Source of the DNA: Pantoea eucalypti
Lineage (GTDB): Bacteria; Pseudomonadota; Gammaproteobacteria; Enterobacterales; Enterobacteriaceae
Direction: 5' to 3'
Assembly (NCBI RefSeq): GCF_009646115.1
Contig: NZ_CP045720.1
Coordinates: forward strand, 1,240,001-1,304,000
Length of the DNA stretch: 64,000 nt
Shown here: in pieces, positions 59,336-64,000 of the stretch
How the letters are laid out: each line of letters opens with the position of its first letter
How positions within the stretch are numbered: the stretch's first letter is position 1
The notes under the pieces: generated by a model
Told to the model about the DNA's origin: nothing
Databases searched by the model: none
The model's input: only the letters and a program-made list of their open reading frames with translations
Program-made: the position numbers and the translations under genes

Positions 59336-59389
59336 TTGTAATAACACCAGGGTAGTAGTTCGTAAAAATCTTATAAGTGAAGAAAAAAC

Positions 59390-60313
59390 ATGACTAATGC
59401 AAATCGTCCGATACTGAATCTCGACCTCGATCTGCTGAGAACTTTCGTTGCCGTTGCGGATTTGAATACCTTTGCAGCCGCCGCTGCAGCGGTCTGCAGA
59501 ACCCAGTCAGCAGTCAGTCAGCAGATGCAGCGTCTGGAGCAATTGGTAGGTAAAGAGCTGTTTGCCAGACATGGACGTAATAAGCTTTTAACAGAGCATG
59601 GGATCCAGCTTTTAGGCTATGCCAGAAAAATTCTTCGTTTTAACGACGAAGCCTGTACATCTCTGATGTACAGCAACATTCAGGGCGTACTGACTATTGG
59701 TGCCTCTGATGACACCTCTGACACTATTCTGCCGTTCCTGTTAAACCGGGTGACCTCGGTTTATCCGAAACTGGCCATTGATGTGCGGGTTAAACGTAAT
59801 CCATTCATGATGGAAATGCTCAATCAGGGTGAAGTGGACCTGGTGGTGACAACGTCCAGCCCGGGCAACTTTACCTATCAGGTACTGCGTACTTCACCCA
59901 CCTTGTGGTACTGCGCAGCGGACTATATCTTCCAGCGCGGCGAAGCGATTCCATTGGTGCTGCTGGATGAGCCAAGTCCTTACCGTGATATGGCCATTGA
60001 TCATCTCAATGAAGCCGGTATCCCATGGCGTATCTCTTACGTCGCTTCTACTCTGGCTGCCGTACGAGCTGCAGTGAAAGCGGGTCTTGGCGTAACAGCG
60101 CGCCCGGTCGAGATGATGAGCCCGGAACTGCGTGTTATGGGTGCGGCTGAAGGTCTGCCGGTTCTCCCGGATACGCAGTATCTGCTGTGCCGTAATCCTG
60201 ACAGTGATAATGAGCTGGCGCTGGCTATCTTTAATGCCATGCAGTCTACTAATGATCCGTACAATCTGAGCAACAATCCAGATGGTGCGTTGCTGTTGGA
60301 TGACGAAGAGTAA
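59390..60313 (+). CDS. lrhA: LysR-type regulator LrhA (HexA family)
   Basis: LrhA represses flagellar master genes flhDC and affects fimbriae, RpoS translation and, in plant-associated relatives (HexA/PecT), virulence factors. The 307-residue protein (E. coli 312) has an N-terminal helix-turn-helix ([39 protein letters not shown]) and a C-terminal effector domain. The start [16 protein letters not shown] matches the family. It lies directly upstream of nuo, as in E. coli, and is followed by a terminator. Confidence 0.95.
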   Translation: MTNANRPILNLDLDLLRTFVAVADLNTFAAAAAAVCRTQSAVSQQMQRLEQLVGKELFARHGRNKLLTEHGIQLLGYARKILRFNDEACTSLMYSNIQGVLTIGASDDTSDTILPFLLNRVTSVYPKLAIDVRVKRNPFMMEMLNQGEVDLVVTTSSPGNFTYQVLRTSPTLWYCAADYIFQRGEAIPLVLLDEPSPYRDMAIDHLNEAGIPWRISYVASTLAAVRAAVKAGLGVTARPVEMMSPELRVMGAAEGLPVLPDTQYLLCRNPDSDNELALAIFNAMQSTNDPYNLSNNPDGALLLDDEE

Positions 60314-60372
60314 TAGCGCTAACGTGTTGTACTCAACATCAGCGCCATTGCCTTAACAAACGCTTATAAATA

Positions 60373-60410
60373 AGCCTCTCATTCTTTGAACAGAACGAGG
60401 GGCTTTTTTA
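60373..60410 (+). terminator. lrhA terminator
   Basis: AGCCTCTCATTCT and AGAACGAGGGGCT pair with two G-U pairs and a short loop, followed by six T. It starts about 60 bases past the lrhA stop. Confidence 0.85.
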
Positions 60411-60775
60411 CTATCTGACCCTTGTCAGACTCGCCCCGACGACAACCTCCCTGATGTAAACCCCTCACTGTATTTCACTCCATTACAAACTGAAATCTGC
60501 AATCCATAAAAACGAACCTTTTGTTCCGTATCAAGGCTTCAGGTGGAGGAAATTAACGCAAAAAGGGCAAAAGTGTGTTCTGGATCAAGAAAATACCCCT
60601 GCTAAGGGGAAGGAAAAAAGAGTCATACCTGTCAAAATATGTTTGTTAAACGCACGATCCATGCGTGTGATTACCCGCTACACTAAAATTAACCCTACAG
60701 ACTGAAGCGATTTAGCTGGAAAGCGGGGCATCATTTGTTAATAATATGATGCAGGTGTGAAATAATGTTTGGATA

Positions 60776-60797
60776 CTTTTGTCAAAGTTGACAAAAG
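60776..60797. promoter_or_regulatory. 22-bp perfect palindrome upstream of nuoA
   Basis: CTTTTGTCAA and TTGACAAAAG are perfect 10-bp inverted repeats with a 2-base spacer, about 155 bp upstream of nuoA. The size and symmetry suggest a dimeric regulator site. I cannot assign it to a known regulator; it does not read as an FNR or ArcA site. Confidence 0.55.
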
Positions 60798-60951
60798 GTT
60801 ATAGAAAGGAGTAAAAAACCCCATTAAATTGCTGTTTATTCCGTAATAACAGTGACATTTAAAAGGTTTTTACCCTTCCCTTGAATCGATGTGGTCAGTT
60901 TGCTGCGGGAAACGCGTGCAGGATGCCAGCGCCACTTTTGATGAGTAAGCA

Positions 60952-61395
60952 ATGAGTATGTCAACTACCACCGAAATCATCGCTCAGCACTGGGCGTTTA
61001 TCGTATTTATCGTTATTGCCTTTGGCTTGTGTGCTTTCATGCTGACCGGAGGATGGTTGCTTGGCGGCAGAGCGCGCGCCCGCTATAAAGACACGCCATT
61101 CGAATCGGGCATTGAATCCGTTGGTGACACCCATATCCGCCTGTCGGCGAAATTTTATCTGGTTGCGATGTTTTTCGTCATTTTTGACGTCGAAGCCCTC
61201 TTTTTATACGCATGGGCGACTTCAATCCGCGAAAGCGGTTGGGTCGGCTTTGTGGAAGCCGCAATTTTCATTTTGGTGCTCCTTGCGGGTCTGGTCTATC
61301 TGGTACGCATTGGCGCACTGGACTGGGCTCCAGCTCGCCGTCGCGTAGTGGTGAAAACTACTACGGTCAGCCACACCAATCCTCATAAGCAGTAA
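60952..61395 (+). CDS. nuoA: NADH-quinone oxidoreductase subunit A NuoA
   Basis: NuoA is a small membrane subunit of complex I near the quinone site. The 147-residue protein equals the E. coli length. It has three membrane segments and the conserved loop [10 protein letters not shown] and [19 protein letters not shown]. It is the first gene of the nuo operon; nuoB follows after 15 bases. Confidence 0.97.
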   Translation: MSMSTTTEIIAQHWAFIVFIVIAFGLCAFMLTGGWLLGGRARARYKDTPFESGIESVGDTHIRLSAKFYLVAMFFVIFDVEALFLYAWATSIRESGWVGFVEAAIFILVLLAGLVYLVRIGALDWAPARRRVVVKTTTVSHTNPHKQ

Positions 61396-61410
61396 AAGAG
61401 AGGCAATAAG

Positions 61411-62088
61411 ATGGACTATACGCTCACCCGCATAGACCCGAACGGTGGTGAGAACGACCGTTATCCTCTGCAAAAGCAGGAAATCGTCAGCGATCCGCTG
61501 GAGCAGCACGTTCATCGCAGCGTTTATATGGGCAAACTCGAAAATGCCCTGCATGACATGGTGAACTGGGGACGTAAAAACTCACTCTGGCCTTATAACT
61601 TTGGCCTGTCCTGTTGTTACGTTGAGATGACCACATCGTTTACCGCGGTCCATGACGTGGCACGTTTTGGTGCTGAAGTTATGCGCGCCTCGCCACGCCA
61701 GGCGGATTTCATGGTTATTGCCGGCACGCCGTTTACCAAAATGGCTCCGGTTATTCAGCGTTTATACGATCAGATGCTGGAGCCAAAATGGGTGATCTCA
61801 ATGGGTGCCTGCGCAAATTCGGGCGGCATGTATGACATCTATTCGGTGGTGCAGGGCGTCGATAAATTCCTGCCAGTAGATGTCTATATTCCTGGCTGCC
61901 CGCCACGTCCTGAAGCCTACATGCAGGCACTGCTGCTGTTGCAGGAGTCGATCGGCAAAGAGCGCCGTCCGCTTTCATGGGTTGTCGGCGACCAGGGCGT
62001 TTACCGCGCTAACATGCCTTCAGAGCGTGAAAGAAAACGCGGCGAGCGCATCGCAGTCACAAACCTGCGCAGCCCGGACGAAGTTTAA
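61411..62088 (+). CDS. nuoB: NADH-quinone oxidoreductase subunit B NuoB
   Basis: NuoB holds iron-sulfur cluster N2, which passes electrons to the quinone. The 225-residue protein (E. coli 220) contains the cluster cysteines in [23 protein letters not shown] and [28 protein letters not shown] precedes the start. A 113-bp gap separates it from nuoCD. Confidence 0.97.
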   Translation: MDYTLTRIDPNGGENDRYPLQKQEIVSDPLEQHVHRSVYMGKLENALHDMVNWGRKNSLWPYNFGLSCCYVEMTTSFTAVHDVARFGAEVMRASPRQADFMVIAGTPFTKMAPVIQRLYDQMLEPKWVISMGACANSGGMYDIYSVVQGVDKFLPVDVYIPGCPPRPEAYMQALLLLQESIGKERRPLSWVVGDQGVYRANMPSERERKRGERIAVTNLRSPDEV

Positions 62089-62201
62089 AACCGTATGGAT
62101 GGAAAAGAGCGCCTGCAGCAGAACATCACAATTTAATGCATGGCCCCATCCTGACGCCTTCATTTGAGTGCCTGAGACCAGGCCGGAATGGTGAGTAACG
62201 T

Positions 62202-64000
62202 ATGACAGATTTGACCACGCAAGATCTCGCTCAGCCTTCATGGCAAACCCGTGATCACCTTGATGACCCGGTGATCGGCGAGTTGCGTAACCGTTTTGGG
62301 CCGGATGCCTTCACTGTACAGCCAACCCGCACCGGCATTCCGGTGGTCTGGGTTAAGCGTGAACAGATACTGGAAATTACCGAGTTCCTGCGTAAATTAC
62401 CGAAGCCTTACGTCATGCTGTATGACCTGCATGGCGTGGATGAGCGTTTACGTACCCACCGTGCAGGCCTGCCTGCGGCGGATTTTTCCGTTTTCTACCA
62501 CCTGCTGTCGATTGAACGCAACCGCGACATCATGCTCAAGGTGGCACTCTCTGAAAACGACATGCATCTGCCGACCATCACCCGTCTTTTCCCGAATGCC
62601 AACTGGTATGAGCGTGAAACCTGGGAGATGTTTGGTATTACCTTTGATGGTCACCCGCACCTGACGCGCATCATGATGCCGTCTACCTGGGAAGGCCATC
62701 CGCTGCGTAAAGATTACCCGGCGCGCGCCACCGAATTCGATCCTTTCACGCTGACTAAGCAGAAAGAAGATTTAGAGATGGAGGCGCTGACCTTTAAGCC
62801 TGAAGACTGGGGCATGAAGCGCAGCACCACCAACGAAGACTTCATGTTCCTGAACCTCGGGCCTAACCACCCGTCGGCGCACGGTGCGTTCCGCATCATC
62901 CTGCAGCTGGACGGTGAAGAGATTGTCGACTGCGTACCTGACATCGGTTATCACCATCGTGGTGCCGAAAAGATGGGTGAGCGTCAGTCCTGGCACAGCT
63001 ACATTCCTTACACTGACCGTATCGAGTACCTCGGCGGCTGCGTGAACGAAATGCCTTACGTGCTGGCGGTAGAAAAACTGGCCGGTATCGTGGTGCCCGA
63101 TCGCGTAAACGTGATCCGCGTGATGCTCTCTGAGCTGTTCCGCATTAACAGCCATCTGCTTTATATCTCGACCTTTATTCAGGACGTCGGCGCGATGACG
63201 CCGGTGTTCTTTGCCTTTACCGATCGCCAGAAAATCTATGATGTGGTTGAAGCCATTACCGGTTTCCGTATGCACCCGGCCTGGTTCCGTATCGGTGGTG
63301 TAGCACACGACCTGCCGCGAGGCTGGGAACGTCTGCTGCGTGACTTCCTGGACTGGATGCCGAAGCGTCTGAAGGAATATGACAAAGCGGCACTGCGTAA
63401 CACCGTGCTGATTGGTCGTTCTAAAGGCGTTGCTGCTTACAATATGGAAGAGGCGCTGGCGTGGGGCACGACCGGTGCCGGTCTGCGTGCCACGGGTCTC
63501 GACTTTGACGTGCGCAAATGGCGTCCATACTCAGGCTACGAAAACTTCGATTTCGAAATTCCGGTCGGCGACGGCGTCAGCGATGCTTACAGCCGTGTTC
63601 AGCTGAAGATGGAAGAGATGTGGCAGTCGCTGCGTATCCTTGAGCAGTGTCTCAACAATATGCCAGAGGGGCCGTTTAAAGCGGATCACCCGCTGACCAC
63701 GCCACCACCGAAAGAGCGTACGCTGCAGCACATCGAAACGCTGATCACCCACTTCCTGCAGGTTTCGTGGGGACCGGTGATGCCAGCCAATGAATCGTTC
63801 CAGATGATTGAAGCGACGAAAGGGATCAACAGCTACTACCTGACCAGCGATGGCAGCACCATGAGCTACCGCACCCGCGTGCGTACGCCGAGCTTCCCGC
63901 ATCTGCAGCAGATTCCTTCAGTAATCCGTGGCAGCCTGGTATCCGACCTGATCGTATATCTGGGTAGTATCGATTTTGTTATGTCAGACGTGGACCGCTA
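62202..64000 (+). CDS. nuoC: NADH-quinone oxidoreductase fused subunit C/D NuoCD
   Basis: This is the fused NuoC-NuoD protein of complex I, as in other enterobacteria. The 30-kDa subunit-like part spans about residues 1-190 ([27 protein letters not shown]) and the 49-kDa part about 210-599 ([48 protein letters not shown] end read as [15 protein letters not shown]). The ATG at 62202 begins [15 protein letters not shown]. All 599 sense codons are inside the window; only the last base of the stop codon (TA-) is cut off. Confidence 0.97.
   Translation, partial: MTDLTTQDLAQPSWQTRDHLDDPVIGELRNRFGPDAFTVQPTRTGIPVVWVKREQILEITEFLRKLPKPYVMLYDLHGVDERLRTHRAGLPAADFSVFYHLLSIERNRDIMLKVALSENDMHLPTITRLFPNANWYERETWEMFGITFDGHPHLTRIMMPSTWEGHPLRKDYPARATEFDPFTLTKQKEDLEMEALTFKPEDWGMKRSTTNEDFMFLNLGPNHPSAHGAFRIILQLDGEEIVDCVPDIGYHHRGAEKMGERQSWHSYIPYTDRIEYLGGCVNEMPYVLAVEKLAGIVVPDRVNVIRVMLSELFRINSHLLYISTFIQDVGAMTPVFFAFTDRQKIYDVVEAITGFRMHPAWFRIGGVAHDLPRGWERLLRDFLDWMPKRLKEYDKAALRNTVLIGRSKGVAAYNMEEALAWGTTGAGLRATGLDFDVRKWRPYSGYENFDFEIPVGDGVSDAYSRVQLKMEEMWQSLRILEQCLNNMPEGPFKADHPLTTPPPKERTLQHIETLITHFLQVSWGPVMPANESFQMIEATKGINSYYLTSDGSTMSYRTRVRTPSFPHLQQIPSVIRGSLVSDLIVYLGSIDFVMSDVDR

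Larger units (their letters stand above)
58427..59389. other. 963-bp non-coding region between alaA and lrhA
   Basis: No gene is supported. The left part carries the alaA promoter and a GC hairpin (CCGCC/GGCGG near 58516-58530). From about 58590 to 59100 it is AT-rich with several dyads: GCCTTAACACT/AGTG-TTAAGGC (58805-58839) and GTGAG/CTCAC (about 58901-58926). A possible sigma-70 promoter lies at 59034-59062 and a stem at 59317-59335. A 76-codon minus-strand frame at 58501-58731 lacks a ribosome site and is not accepted. The long leader fits the lrhA gene of E. coli, which starts far upstream. Confidence 0.65.
60314..60951. other. 638-bp non-coding region between lrhA and nuoA
   Basis: It holds the lrhA terminator, the nuo operon promoter region and a 22-bp palindrome (60776-60797). 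No gene is supported. In E. coli the nuo promoter also has a long upstream region controlled by ArcA, NarL, FNR, Fis and IHF; no single site of these is clear to me here. Confidence 0.65.

Overview
The window is chromosomal DNA from an enteric gammaproteobacterium. Gene order from yfdC to nuoCD follows the Escherichia coli K-12 yfdC-fadL-fadB-like-fabB-pdxB-accD-purF-his transport-pta-ackA-lrhA-nuo stretch almost gene for gene. Three differences from E. coli (ccm next to mlaA, separate ccmH and ccmI, a tct cassette next to pdxB), together with the protein sequences, suggest Erwiniaceae (Pantoea or Erwinia type). The genus is an inference from memory, not a search result.

Layout. 1-832: the start of a P4-type tyrosine-recombinase integrase, cut by the window edge, next to tRNA-Arg(CCU) (argW); this is the end of a tRNA-integrated element that continues to the left. 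1073-10131: yfdC, the complete cytochrome c maturation operon ccmABCDEFGHI and mlaA. 10132-17237: fadL (minus), yfcZ, fadI-fadJ, sixA, smrB. 17397-25401: prmB-aroC-mepA-yfcA-epmC-yfcL, mnmC (minus) and fabB. 25480-34905: the least conserved part, with a MocR-type regulator divergent from a rhodanese, flk, a tripartite tricarboxylate transporter (tctCBA) with its two-component system tctDE, a DMT-family exporter and a small unknown ORF. 34961-48485: pdxB-usg-truA-dedA-accD-folC-dedD-cvpA-purF-ubiX and a basic amino acid ABC transporter. 48522-58426: yfcH, yfcF, yfcD, pta-ackA, yfbV-yfbU-yfbT, yfbR, alaA. 59390-64000: lrhA and the first genes of respiratory complex I (nuoA, nuoB, fused nuoCD, whose stop codon is cut by one base at the window edge).

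How it works together. FadL imports long-chain fatty acids and FadI/FadJ degrade them. FadR-like operators are visible upstream of fadL, fadI and fabB, and a FabR-like palindrome lies upstream of fabB, so uptake, degradation and unsaturated fatty acid synthesis share readable regulatory sites. A PurR box precedes cvpA-purF. A sigma-54 promoter with NtrC-like sites precedes the argT/hisJ-hisQMP transporter. Tandem 11-bp-spaced repeats between tctC and tctD look like a binding site for the OmpR-class regulator TctD.

Most of the window is conserved housekeeping DNA and I found no convincing new multi-gene system. The observations most worth checking are non-coding: a multi-hairpin region ending in a terminator between pdxB and usg, a 179-bp element with terminal inverted repeats after mlaA, a long hairpin between argT/hisJ and hisQ, a 22-bp palindrome upstream of nuoA, and the argW-integrated element that runs off the left edge.
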